Of a stretch of DNA of 64,000 nucleotides, positions 1 through 7,476 are shown piece by piece. This DNA is from an uncultured Bacteroidales bacterium. Lineage in GTDB: Bacteria > Bacteroidota > Bacteroidia > Bacteroidales > F082. Under the pieces are notes generated by a model, which saw only the letters and a list, made by a program, of their open reading frames with translations, was not told where the DNA came from and made no database searches. A program made the translations under genes and the position numbers. The stretch spans positions 87,626-151,625 of the forward strand of contig CAJOEP010000004.1 in the NCBI GenBank assembly GCA_905233445.1, written 5' to 3'. Within the stretch, counting starts at the first letter, position 1. Each line of letters starts with the position of its first letter.

Positions 1-661
1 ACATCGTGAGTGCTTCCGGTGTGAGTTGCACAGCGGGGATGCGGTATTTTTCGGCCACGTCGGATGCGAATTTACGGAACAGCAGCTTGATGTCGTCTTT
101 TCTCTCGCGCAGTGCCGGGATGTGAATCGGGACGGTGTTAAGACGATAGTACAGGTCTTCGCGGAAGCGTCCTTTTTCGATGGCTGTTGGGATATCGACG
201 TTGGTGGCGGCCACCACGCGCACGTTTGTTTTCTGTATTTTCGATGATCCGACCTTGATGAACTCGCCGTTTTCCAGCACTCTCAGCAGTCGAGCCTGTG
301 TTGCCAATGGGAGTTCGGCCACCTCGTCAAGGAACAAAGTGCCGCCGTCGGCGACTTCAAAATAACCCTTACGGGTGTCGTAAGCCCCTGTAAATGAACC
401 TTTTTCATGACCAAACAGCTCCGAGTCGATGGTGCCTTCCGGGATGGCGCCGCAGTTGATGGCGAAATATGGACCATGCTTGCGGACGCTATTCTGGTGG
501 ATTATCTGCGGAAACACATCCTTGCCGGTGCCACTCTCGCCGTTGATGAACACGGTGAGGTCGGTGGCTGCCACTTGCACAGCCACTTCGATGGCACGGT
601 TCAGGTTGGAATCGTTGCCGATAATGCCGAAACGCCGTTTAATCAGTTGAATATCAATCAT
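1..661 (-). CDS. sigma-54-dependent AAA+ transcriptional activator (partial, runs off left edge)
   Basis: Only the first ~220 residues are in the window; the gene continues past base 1. The visible part is a sigma-54 activator AAA+ domain: Walker A GESGTGKD at about residues 41-48, the sigma-54 contact loop GSFTGA at about 88-93 (family consensus GAFTGA), and Walker B GGTLFLDE at about 106-113, followed by a sensor-type region with REDLYYRLN. There is no receiver or GAF domain in front, so it starts directly with the ATPase, a form common in Bacteroidota. Its ATG overlaps the pheT stop codon as ATGA, so the two are translationally coupled. Target genes cannot be read from the window. The lost part should hold the rest of the ATPase and a Fis-type HTH. 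Confidence 0.93.
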   Translation of the reverse strand, partial: MIDIQLIKRRFGIIGNDSNLNRAIEVAVQVAATDLTVFINGESGTGKDVFPQIIHQNSVRKHGPYFAINCGAIPEGTIDSELFGHEKGSFTGAYDTRKGYFEVADGGTLFLDEVAELPLATQARLLRVLENGEFIKVGSSKIQKTNVRVVAATNVDIPTAIEKGRFREDLYYRLNTVPIHIPALRERKDDIKLLFRKFASDVAEKYRIPAVQLTPEALTM

Positions 662-3126
662 CTCAGTGTTGCGTTAAGTTGTTGCTCGATGGCCGACTGG
701 ATTCTTGCCATAGTCTTTTCAATAACCTTGTCGGTCAAGGTTTTCTGCTTGTCCTGCAAGGTGAAGCTCACTGCGTATTGTTTCTTTCCTGCCGGAATCT
801 TGTCGCCTTCATAGATGTCGAACAGGTTAACCGACTTCAGGATGTTGCGTTCTGTCGCGAATGCCAATGTCTTGATTTGCTCGAAAGTCACGTTCTTGTC
901 CATGACGAGGGCGAGGTCGCGGCGTACACTCGGGAACTTCGGCAATGCCTCGAAACTGATGGTCTTCAAGCCTTTCACGACTTTCAAAACAGCATCCCAG
1001 TCGAAGGTGGCGTGGAACACTTCTTTCTTAACATCGAACATCTTCAAGGTCTTGGCGTTGATTTTGCCCAAAGTCACTAACTTATTGTTATTCAATGAAT
1101 AAACTATTGAATAATCGTAATGTGACTCGGTTCCTTCGGTCATCTCGAGTGTTTCGGCATTGATGCCGAGCTTGTGGATGATGCCGAGGACGTATTTCTT
1201 GAGGTCGTAGAATGTGAGGCTCTGCGGCTTGTTGCTCCACGATTCTTCTTTGTCGTTGCCTGTGATGAGCAGGTCGAGGCGGTAGTTTTCGCTATATGGG
1301 TTGAGAGGTTTTTCCTCAGTCTGTTTGTTCTCGCCGTTGAAGAAATAGATGTTTCCGAACTCGAAGAACTTCATGTCGAAGCTCTTGAAGCTTTGGTTGC
1401 GGGCGATGCTCTCGAGTCCGCCGAACATCAATGACTGGCGCATCACGTCGAGGTCGGAGCTTAACGGATTCATAATCTTGAGGTTATGAGCCTCGTCGAA
1501 GCTGTCGAGCTCGCGTGTGTATGCTGATTTTGTCAACGAGTTGTTCATGATTTCGTAGAAACCATTGGAGGCGAGGAAGATAGAAATCTCTTTCTGGATC
1601 TTCTCTTTGTCAGGCTTCACGTTGACGTTGAGACTTGCGTTGATTTTTGTAGGGATGGCGATGTTGTCGTAGCCGTAGATTCTCAAGATTTCCTCGACGA
1701 GGTCGGCTGGACGATAGACATCGACTTTGCAAGTCGGAACGTCGACGGTAACGTATGCGTCTGTAAGTTCAACCACTTGACAATCAAGGTCTTTGAGTAT
1801 GTTGACAGCCACGTCTTTCTCGATATTCTGACCAGCGATCTTGTTGAGATAATCGAACTTGAGCTGTATGCGGACAGGTGTGAAGTCGCCGTTTTTCACG
1901 TCTTTCACTTCTGATGACACTGTGCCGCCTGCCAGTTCTTTCACCAGCAATGCTGCGCGTTTCAATGCGTAAAGCGTGATGTTAGGGTCGCAACCGCGTT
2001 CATAACGGAAGCTCGCGTCGGTCTGAAGACCGTGGAAACGAGCTGTCTTACGAATCGAAGTAGGGTTGAAGTAAGCACTCTCGATGAACACGTTTGTTGT
2101 CGTTTCGGTGACGCCTGATTCGAGGCCGCCGAACACTCCGGCGATGCACATTGGCTCTTCAGCGTTGCAAATCATGAGGTTAGTATCGCTGAGTTTGCGC
2201 TCGACACCGTCCAAGGTGGTGAATGGTGTGCCTTTTGCCAAGCGTTTCACGATAACTTTCTTACCCTTAATCTTATCTGCGTCGAAGATATGAAGCGGCT
2301 GTCCGACTTCCATCAAAACGTAGTTGGAAATATCGACGATGTTGTTGATAGAGCGCAGTCCTATTGCTTCGAGGCGATGTTTGAGCCATGCCGGTGACGG
2401 ACCAACTTTCACTCCGCTGACGGTGACGCCGCTGTATCGTGGGCAGTTCTTAGTGTCTTCCACGATGACTTCGATGTCGTTGTTAGTGTTTTCAACTTTG
2501 AAAGCGTCCACTGACGGGCGTTCAATCTTATATTGACGAGTGTTGTTTTTATGGTTCAAAGCAGCCACAAGGTCGCGGTCGCAGCCGATGTGCGATGTGG
2601 CGTCGGAGCGGTTGGCGGTAAGACCGATCTCGTAGGTAAAGTCTTCTTCTACAGGGAAGTAGAACGAGGCAGGCTTGCCCACTTCGTAGTTCTCTGGCAG
2701 CACCATAATGCCTTCGTGAGAGGTACCGAGTTGGAGTTCGTCTTCAGCGCATATCATGCCTTCCGACACCTCGCCGCGGATCTTGCCTTTTTTAATGGTG
2801 AAGCTCTCGTCGCCGCTCCACAGCTCGCAACCTATTGTTGCAACCAAAACCTTCTGTCCGGCAGCCACGTTAGGGGCGCCGCACACGATATGGAGAGGCT
2901 CGGCTTCGCCCACGTCGACGGTGGTGATGTGAAGGTGGTCGGAGTTCGGGTGGTCGATGCATGTCAACACTTTTCCTACGACGACGCCTTTCAAGCCGCC
3001 TTTCACCGACTCGTAACGTGTCATGTCTTCAACTTCGAGACCTGTTCCGGTCAATGTTTTTCCAAGTTCTTCAGCCGGTAAATCGCACTGGATGTACTGC
3101 TTAAGCCAATTATATGATATTTTCAT
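658..3126 (-). CDS. pheT: phenylalanine--tRNA ligase beta subunit
   Basis: 822 residues, the usual length for Bacteroidota PheT. It pairs with PheS (not in the window) as an alpha2-beta2 cytosolic enzyme that charges tRNA-Phe. Domains in order: N-terminal segment MKISYNWLKQYI, EMAP-type tRNA-binding fold around residues 40-150 (HPNSDHLHI, VCGAPNV), the B3/B4 editing-type region (about 210-380, with SRYERG-like FRYERGCDPN), B5 (about 405-475, RIYGYDNI), the catalytic-like core, and a C-terminal ferredoxin-like anticodon-binding domain starting near FEALPKFPSVRRDLALV. The start is the first ATG after a 128-base intergenic gap; the stop overlaps the next gene. A tRNA-Phe gene lies at 49224. Confidence 0.97.
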   Translation of the reverse strand: MKISYNWLKQYIQCDLPAEELGKTLTGTGLEVEDMTRYESVKGGLKGVVVGKVLTCIDHPNSDHLHITTVDVGEAEPLHIVCGAPNVAAGQKVLVATIGCELWSGDESFTIKKGKIRGEVSEGMICAEDELQLGTSHEGIMVLPENYEVGKPASFYFPVEEDFTYEIGLTANRSDATSHIGCDRDLVAALNHKNNTRQYKIERPSVDAFKVENTNNDIEVIVEDTKNCPRYSGVTVSGVKVGPSPAWLKHRLEAIGLRSINNIVDISNYVLMEVGQPLHIFDADKIKGKKVIVKRLAKGTPFTTLDGVERKLSDTNLMICNAEEPMCIAGVFGGLESGVTETTTNVFIESAYFNPTSIRKTARFHGLQTDASFRYERGCDPNITLYALKRAALLVKELAGGTVSSEVKDVKNGDFTPVRIQLKFDYLNKIAGQNIEKDVAVNILKDLDCQVVELTDAYVTVDVPTCKVDVYRPADLVEEILRIYGYDNIAIPTKINASLNVNVKPDKEKIQKEISIFLASNGFYEIMNNSLTKSAYTRELDSFDEAHNLKIMNPLSSDLDVMRQSLMFGGLESIARNQSFKSFDMKFFEFGNIYFFNGENKQTEEKPLNPYSENYRLDLLITGNDKEESWSNKPQSLTFYDLKKYVLGIIHKLGINAETLEMTEGTESHYDYSIVYSLNNNKLVTLGKINAKTLKMFDVKKEVFHATFDWDAVLKVVKGLKTISFEALPKFPSVRRDLALVMDKNVTFEQIKTLAFATERNILKSVNLFDIYEGDKIPAGKKQYAVSFTLQDKQKTLTDKVIEKTMARIQSAIEQQLNATLR

Positions 3127-3155
3127 TTTATAAATGTTTATTATTCAATAGCATG

Positions 3156-3192
3156 AGATTCCTCGACTCCACTTCGTTTCGCTCGGAATGAC
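3156..3192. repeat. REP-like intergenic palindrome (family copy 1)
   Basis: Upstream of pheT in the 128-base gap. On the minus strand it reads GTCATTCCGAGCGAAACGAA followed by GTGGAGTCGAGGAATCT. The outer parts (GATTCC / GGAATC) and inner CGAAACGAAG form an imperfect hairpin. Related copies lie at 14931-14963, 27421-27447 and 41836-41872, all between genes, which argues for a mobile REP/MITE-like element rather than a gene-specific signal. Confidence 0.75.
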
Positions 3193-3254
3193 AATTACAA
3201 ACTGCAAAGATACAAAATTCTGACAAAATGTCAGGTAAAAAAAGAAAAAAAGTT

Positions 3255-4196
3255 TTAGTTTCGCACAAATCGGCTAATACGTTCGGTAACAATGCGGATA
3301 TAACTGCGCTTCAGCTTCTTTGTCAGTAGGCTCTGATTGACCAATTGAAGTGTGGCAACGGGAACTGACATATATTTATCCAGTATTTTTTTGATGCGGC
3401 TTTCAACGAGGAAAATTTCTTTGCCAAACCATTCGAAATCCTGACGACAAGGGTGACCGGTGTTGATATAGTTTTCGCTTCGCGGAATATTGGGTGACAA
3501 GCCTCCGTCGAGGGCAAAATCTTCGTCACGTACGTGTAATGTGGTGTTTAATAAGTCGTAAGCTGGAGTCAGACAATAATCTTCTCCGTTCAAAATCACT
3601 GAAAAATTTTTGAGATGAGCGTCGCCATTGGCGTAGATATAGTTGAAAACGACCAATTCGAAAAAACGTTCCATCTCGGTCATCCATGCGGGAATATAAC
3701 GGCGGATGCAACGGGCTATATTTGAATACGAACCGTTGTATTTGAATGTCTTGCCACCGTCGGCCTCGCTTTTGCCGATCAAAGTCGCCATGTCTTCCAT
3801 CGGGTATTTGAGACCGTTGTCACCGATGTCGAACCGGCGGGTGATATACACCGGATGTCCGTTTGGAGTGGAGCACAGACCGTTTGCGGCCACGGGAATG
3901 CCATACACTTGTGATGCTATCTGCATGGTCAGATGCTCGTTGGCTGGAATATGCCATCGGTCGATAAGTGTCGCATCCCATGGGGCAGGCTTCAAAATGT
4001 GTGTCGAGCGTTCTCCTTCGACTGCAAGGCGGATTTTGTCGCCATCGACAACTGCGGGAAATTTCTCTTGCACGCCGGACACCGATATGCGCTGCATGGC
4101 CTGAGTCATCTCCTTGGTGTGATGTTTTCCGTCGAGATTGAAGTCGAGCATCATCGACACGTGGCGATTATCGAAAAGAGGTGTATTGTATCTCAT
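3255..4196 (-). CDS. HipT-like serine/threonine kinase toxin (split HipA C-terminal part)
   Basis: 313 residues with HipA kinase motifs: flexible Gly-rich loop ISVSGVQEK at residues 37-45, a THILKP lysine segment, catalytic loop GDAHLKNF (D192, H194, N197) and a metal-binding DLL region after TPAYDLLNT. The N-terminal subdomain normally fused to HipA is absent here and encoded separately just upstream (4198-4524), as in the HipBST systems of E. coli O127. The loop has two serines spaced S-hydrophobic-S (S38, S40), the arrangement reported for HipT autophosphorylation, rather than the single HipA serine. By family knowledge HipA/HipT phosphorylate aminoacyl-tRNA synthetases (GltX, TrpS); the target here is unknown. 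It is the last of three genes, one base after the previous stop. Confidence 0.9.
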   Translation of the reverse strand: MRYNTPLFDNRHVSMMLDFNLDGKHHTKEMTQAMQRISVSGVQEKFPAVVDGDKIRLAVEGERSTHILKPAPWDATLIDRWHIPANEHLTMQIASQVYGIPVAANGLCSTPNGHPVYITRRFDIGDNGLKYPMEDMATLIGKSEADGGKTFKYNGSYSNIARCIRRYIPAWMTEMERFFELVVFNYIYANGDAHLKNFSVILNGEDYCLTPAYDLLNTTLHVRDEDFALDGGLSPNIPRSENYINTGHPCRQDFEWFGKEIFLVESRIKKILDKYMSVPVATLQLVNQSLLTKKLKRSYIRIVTERISRFVRN

Positions 4197-4197
4197 T

Positions 4198-4524
4198 TTA
4201 AAGCTTTTTTAAATTCACAGCGCCGATAGTCTCGATGTCAGACATTGCATAAAGGATGCCGAAAAGGTCGGCTTCGTCGATATGATGTTCGCGGCAGACC
4301 ACGCGTCGGAGTGTGCCTTCGGGCAGCATGTTGGCGAAGAACGGGAACAGATGCTCGCTTTCGTACGGCGAATCCGACTTTGGCATTGTGACGGAAATGT
4401 GTGGAAACTCGCTTCGCACATACGTCGGATAATATTCAAAGCGGTAGTCTTTGCCAGGCAGGAGTTCTGTCAGGATGCCGGCTTTTTTGCTATTATAAAA
4501 AACGTTTAACTGTCGCATTTTCAA
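4198..4524 (-). CDS. HipS-like small subunit (HipA N-terminal subdomain 1)
   Basis: 108 residues matching the N-terminal subdomain of HipA: MRQLNVFYNSKKAGILTEL, then KDYRFEYYPTY, SVTMPKSDSPY and FPFFANMLPEG, which is the classic HipA N-terminal signature. In full-length HipA this domain is continuous with the kinase; here a TAA stop ends it one base before the kinase ATG. In E. coli O127 HipBST this small protein (HipS) acts as the antitoxin that binds the kinase, so the same role is inferred here. Start is either the ATG at 4524 or the in-frame ATG at 4518. It sits six bases downstream of the HTH gene. Confidence 0.88.
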   Translation of the reverse strand: MKMRQLNVFYNSKKAGILTELLPGKDYRFEYYPTYVRSEFPHISVTMPKSDSPYESEHLFPFFANMLPEGTLRRVVCREHHIDEADLFGILYAMSDIETIGAVNLKKL

Positions 4525-4530
4525 ATGTTT

Positions 4531-4731
4531 TTAAACTGTTTTACGAATTCGATAGACTATCTCAAGGCCAAGCACGTCGAGTAGTTTTTCTGTTGTCTGC
4601 AGGGAAGGATTTCCTTTTCCGCGTTCGATGTCTTTCACTGTGGCTAGGCTCACTCCGGCCATTTCCGCGAGGTCGGCTTGGGATATCTGCAGTCGGTTTC
4701 GTCTTTCTTTAATAGTGTCTGTTAGATTCAT
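4531..4731 (-). CDS. HipB-like XRE-family DNA-binding protein
   Basis: About 66 residues from the ATG at 4731 (a longer in-frame start at 4764 would lie inside the promoter and is unlikely). Helix-turn-helix of the XRE type: KERRNRLQISQADLAEMAGV then SLATVKDIERGKGNPSLQT. It ends with the beta-strand tail LGLEIVYRIRK typical of HipB. It is the first gene of the hipB-hipS-hipT order and probably represses its own promoter; a 13-base palindrome (4769-4781) overlaps the promoter upstream of the start. Confidence 0.88.
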   Translation of the reverse strand: MNLTDTIKERRNRLQISQADLAEMAGVSLATVKDIERGKGNPSLQTTEKLLDVLGLEIVYRIRKTV

Positions 4732-4761
4732 AAAAGTATAATATAATAGACATTTAGGCCG

Positions 4762-4781
4762 CAAATATACAAATAATTTGT
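4762..4781 (-). promoter_or_regulatory. hipB promoter with overlapping palindromic operator
   Basis: On the minus strand TATATTTG (4762-4769) matches the Bacteroidetes -7 element TAnnTTTG, about 30 bases before the HipB start. Directly upstream and touching it is the perfect palindrome ACAAAT-A-ATTTGT (4769-4781), a plausible HipB operator that would block the promoter when bound. Confidence 0.6.
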
Positions 4782-4820
4782 GAAATATAAAGAAAAAGTT
4801 TAATAAAATATACTTAAATT

Positions 4821-4875
4821 AACCACGAATAAATTCCAGCTCCGACAAGGCGATGATTATAATTGTCCAATTCAT
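4821..4875 (-). pseudogene. remnant of the five-helix membrane protein gene (internal deletion)
   Basis: On the minus strand this 55-base stretch begins ATGAATTGGACAATTATAAT (MNWTIIII) and then, out of frame, encodes LVGAGIYSWLI and a stop. These are the first eight and last eleven residues of the 165-residue protein at 58713-59210 (MNWTIIII...LVGAGLYSWLLC). The whole middle (~440 bases) is gone. It directly follows the AlkZ-like gene, three bases after its stop, so it keeps its position as the last cistron of an array. Read directly from the sequence; the mechanism of deletion is inferred. Confidence 0.8.
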
Positions 4876-4877
4876 TG

Positions 4878-5918
4878 TTATTTCTGTTTAAATTTTAAAT
4901 ATATTTGCCATGCTTCCTGAACATCTTCAGCATCAAAATTGCCCTCGAAAAACGACACCTGGCAATCCTCTTTGAAAGGTGACCAGTTGCCACAAATGAC
5001 GCCGTCGTGGGCGATGATTGGCTGGAAGATGCCGCTGTTGTTGTGGGCATGATGACGGTGTTCAGCAGGGAGCACGATATCGCGGCTTTTGTAACCGATA
5101 AGATACTCGTCGTAAGGCGGAATCAGCAGATACTGACCTTTGCGGAAGCCACGGGTGCGGCAGTCGTCGGTGAGATAGAATTCGCGACGTTTCCATTTTT
5201 CGAGATGCAGGTAATCGCCCAATAATTCGATGCCTTTTAGGCAGTCGTTGATACCGAGTCCCGACCACCACACGAAATCCTCCAACGTAGCAGGCTGACG
5301 GCTTTGAAAATACTTTTTTGTGAGGCGCATCAAAGCCTCGTCGCGGTCTATAGTCTTACGAGGTCCGACTTTGCTCTCGGCAAGCGCATATGTCGCCTTC
5401 ATCGGCTGTAAGTCGCCGCTACACAGCGTTCCTGTGAACTCGCCCATTCGGATGTGATACGAAAGGCGGTGGTCGTCCATCGTGATGTCTTTTTCAGTCA
5501 ATGCCTGCACGAAATCCTCTTTCGTCACGCTGTCTTTTTCGGCGGCGGTCTGCACCAGAATCTTTCTTATTTTCAAGTATTCCTCTTCGGGAATGTCGAT
5601 TTTATTGCTGTGCATCCAGCCTTTGGTGACGGCTATCGCTTTCGGTGCGCAGAGGTCGAGCATCCACCAGTAGTCGTTGGCAGAGACGAGCTGCCAGGTG
5701 CCTCGCATGAGATGCAAACGGATAATGTCTCCGTCGGCGAAGGCTTTTGAAAAAGCCTTCGCCGACGGCTTCTTGGTGCGCATCTCCACCGCCCACCGCA
5801 TCAGACGGTACTCCTGCGCCTGCATGGCACCAAGATGGCTCACCACCTCGGCAGGGTCACTAAACTGCGGCGCTGCAAGTTGCTGATTAAGAAGACGTAT
5901 GGCAATAGGATTCATCAA
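4878..5918 (-). CDS. AlkZ/YcaQ-like winged-helix DNA glycosylase family protein
   Basis: 346 residues of the HTH_42 (winged-helix DNA-binding) family that includes AlkZ and YcaQ, monofunctional glycosylases that unhook interstrand crosslinks or bulky alkyl adducts. The N-terminus has MNPIAIRLLNQQLAAPQF and the catalytic-type QxQ motif (Q33-A-Q35 in GAMQAQEY). Further family marks are RLHLMRGTWQLV, DYWWML and the C-terminal LLPPYDEYL-like LLIPPYDEYLIGYKSR. QxQ is the form seen in AlkZ and AlkZ-like proteins; E. coli YcaQ has QxD. Seven bases after the DUF3795 gene's stop, so probably the same transcript. Bases 5731-5768 inside the gene form a perfect 18-bp inverted repeat coding for AKAFSKAFAD. 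Substrate is not predictable. Confidence 0.87.
   Translation of the reverse strand: MMNPIAIRLLNQQLAAPQFSDPAEVVSHLGAMQAQEYRLMRWAVEMRTKKPSAKAFSKAFADGDIIRLHLMRGTWQLVSANDYWWMLDLCAPKAIAVTKGWMHSNKIDIPEEEYLKIRKILVQTAAEKDSVTKEDFVQALTEKDITMDDHRLSYHIRMGEFTGTLCSGDLQPMKATYALAESKVGPRKTIDRDEALMRLTKKYFQSRQPATLEDFVWWSGLGINDCLKGIELLGDYLHLEKWKRREFYLTDDCRTRGFRKGQYLLIPPYDEYLIGYKSRDIVLPAEHRHHAHNNSGIFQPIIAHDGVICGNWSPFKEDCQVSFFEGNFDAEDVQEAWQIYLKFKQK
5731..5768. repeat. perfect 18-bp inverted repeat inside coding sequence
   Basis: Left arm 5731-5748 (ccgtcggcgaaggctttt) and right arm 5751-5768 are exact reverse complements with a two-base spacer. It lies within the AlkZ-like gene and encodes a near-repeat of residues, PSAKAFSKAFADG. 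In the mRNA it would form a very stable hairpin around residue 55. Confidence 0.95.
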
Positions 5919-5925
5919 ATGTTAA

Positions 5926-6255
5926 TTATTTCAAATTTCTCTTCGCCTCCTCATTATTTGCATGAACCATGGCGATTTTCGGACATTGCTCCATTTCCGG
6001 GCAGTCGCCGCAGGTATCAACACCTTTTTGCATCGCACACTGGCGAATTGGACAAAGCTTGTCGCAGAAGACGGTCTTTCGGCCATTAACACGACAACCA
6101 TCACAATTGATATGCTCAGGCAAAATTTGAACATTATTCAAATCAGACCATAGTTTTGCCGTTTTTTCACGCAAAGCGTTGTCATTATTCTTTGTGGCAA
6201 TATAAGCGTCACATTTCTCGCAGTTCAAGCCACAATAGGCAATCAAATCATTCAT
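5926..6255 (-). CDS. DUF3795 cysteine-rich protein
   Basis: 109 residues with the DUF3795 layout: N-terminal IAYCGLNCEKCDAYIAT, then CDGC, a CDKLCPIRQCAMQKG block and CGDCPEMEQCP, twelve cysteines in all, suggesting zinc or Fe-S binding. Function of the family is unknown; such proteins are common in anaerobes. It lies between a broken GNAT gene and the AlkZ-like gene on the same strand. The start MNDLIAYCG fits family members. Confidence 0.88.
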   Translation of the reverse strand: MNDLIAYCGLNCEKCDAYIATKNNDNALREKTAKLWSDLNNVQILPEHINCDGCRVNGRKTVFCDKLCPIRQCAMQKGVDTCGDCPEMEQCPKIAMVHANNEEAKRNLK

Positions 6256-6259
6256 TTCT

Positions 6260-6330
6260 TTTTGTTTTTCAACACGGATTGAACTGATCTAACGGATTTT
6301 TCCATCCGTAATATCCGTTTAATCCGTGGT
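6260..6330. repeat. degenerate ACGGATT-type intergenic repeat
   Basis: The gap between the DUF3795 gene and the GNAT relic holds repeated, partly inverted units of acggatt / aatccgt (acacggattg, taacggattt, catccgtaat, tatccgttta, atccgtggtc). A related intergenic repeat of cacgaatt units is at 22514-22560. No coding potential seen. Confidence 0.55.
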
Positions 6331-6333
6331 CGT

Positions 6334-6814
6334 TTATCTTTCTAGTTTCATTACTTTTACCGGTCTGTCGGCGCCGACTGCAAGATTTGGACAAACGGTT
6401 TCAATGCCTGTATCTTTAAATCCGCATTTTTCCATCACCTTGCCTGAGGCTGGGTTTTCAGGGAAATAATCGCCCCACAGTTACCAGCTGCAATGCTTCG
6501 GTGCAGATACTTTTGCCCCAATATGGCTTGGCAATCCAATAACCGACTTCGGCTTCGTCATCTTTTATTCTCAAGTTCGATACAGAAGCCGGTAAATATC
6601 CAACACATCCGACAGGCTCGCCGGTCTCCTTCCACTCAACAGCCCACATACCTTCACCGCTAAAAACTGTGCGGATAATTTTCAAGCTCTCCTCCACGCT
6701 TTTATGCGGCGGCCATCCTGCTCGAGGCCCCACATCAGGATCGGAAGCATATTTGAAAAGCGTCTCGGCATCACTATCAAGCCAAGGACGAAGCGTCAGT
6801 CTTGCGGTCTGCAT
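6334..6814 (-). pseudogene. GNAT acetyltransferase with internal deletion and frameshift
   Basis: From the ATG at 6814 the frame reads MQTARLTLRPWLDSDAETLF, then YASDPDVGPRAGWPPH, GCVGYLPAS, EAEVGYWIAKPYWGKSICTEA, i.e. a RimJ/RimL-type GNAT. It then ends abruptly in VTVGRLFP and a stop near 6458. The next frame carries the expected C-terminus GDYFPENPASGKVMEKCGF through to KVMKLER and a stop at 6334-6336. A segment between the EALQLV helix and GDYFPENPAS, normally some tens of residues, is missing, and the joint is out of frame. The acetyl-CoA P-loop region is largely spared, but the product would lack beta6-beta7. Substrate unknown. Confidence 0.8.
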
Positions 6815-7380
6815 TATAAGCTTTGTCTTTGCAGCAAATGGTGGCAACTGACCTTCGTTGTACGACATGGCCTTCTTTGGAAAAGTCTTTTCATATTCAT
6901 CCCTTTCGGCGGACAATAAGTACCTTCACGGTTGCCCCAATAGCCTGAAATCAGCTCTTGAGCGAGAAAATATGGAACTTCTGATTCACGAGGTTCGGCG
7001 TGATAATGAATCTTGAGTTTACTGGCGAGATCGAATCCTGCATGACAGTAAAAATCGATGTTACCTTCCATATTAAGCAGTCCGATGCCCATGTTCTTGG
7101 CTTTTTCCAACGCATATTGTAGCAATTTCAAGCCATAGCCTTTACGTTTGTAGTCGGGATGGATGCTTATTGGTCCGAATGTCCATGATGGAAATGAAGT
7201 TCCGTCGTCAAGTGTGATCTCGGCTTTTGAGAACATAACATGACCGATGATTTGACCATTTTCCTCCATTACCAAATCCAATTCAGGGATGAAATCGGGG
7301 TTGTTTCTATATTGGTTAAGCACGTAATGCTCAGTGCATCCGGGACGACAATCATTGGGTTGTTCAAGTCTTATATTCAT
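6814..7380 (-). pseudogene. GNAT acetyltransferase, copy 1 (damaged at both ends)
   Basis: The core is a GNAT: IGHVMFSKAEITLDDG, FGPISIHPDYKRKGYGLKLL (acetyl-CoA loop), AGFDLASKLKIHYHAEP. It is nearly identical to the copy at 51990-52579. After TYCPPKG the frame shifts: the residues matching the partner's C-terminus (DEYEKTFP...) are in another frame, and the current frame reads through 28 unrelated residues. Near the N-terminus QPNDCRPGCTEHYV lacks about 16 residues that family members usually carry between ND and RPGC (family knowledge). The stop overlaps the next GNAT ATG by one base. Possibly still makes a partial protein. Confidence 0.7.
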
Positions 7381-7476
7381 AATATATCACAAATCTTATC
7401 TTCTCTGATATACGCCATCCTCGTCAAACAGCTTCTTCTGCAAATGGGAGCACATATTGGTGGTGTCGATTGTCAT
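7377..7476 (-). pseudogene. internally deleted copy of the 83-residue gene
   Basis: From the ATG at 7476 the minus strand encodes MTIDTTNMCSHLQKKLFDED, GVY and then, across a deletion, IREDKICDIL and a stop that overlaps the GNAT ATG as ATGA. The intact relative is at 52576-52803, where about 35 more residues sit between GVY and IREDK. The deletion joint falls at a short ATCA repeat in the two parents. The ATG also overlaps the stop of the HEAT-like gene (ATGA), so the array keeps its coupled gene-to-gene joints even where genes are broken. Confidence 0.78.

Noticed and set aside
4198..4524. HipA split read as a frameshifted pseudogene
   Set aside because: Both parts have full motifs, separate start and stop signals and match the known HipBST arrangement.
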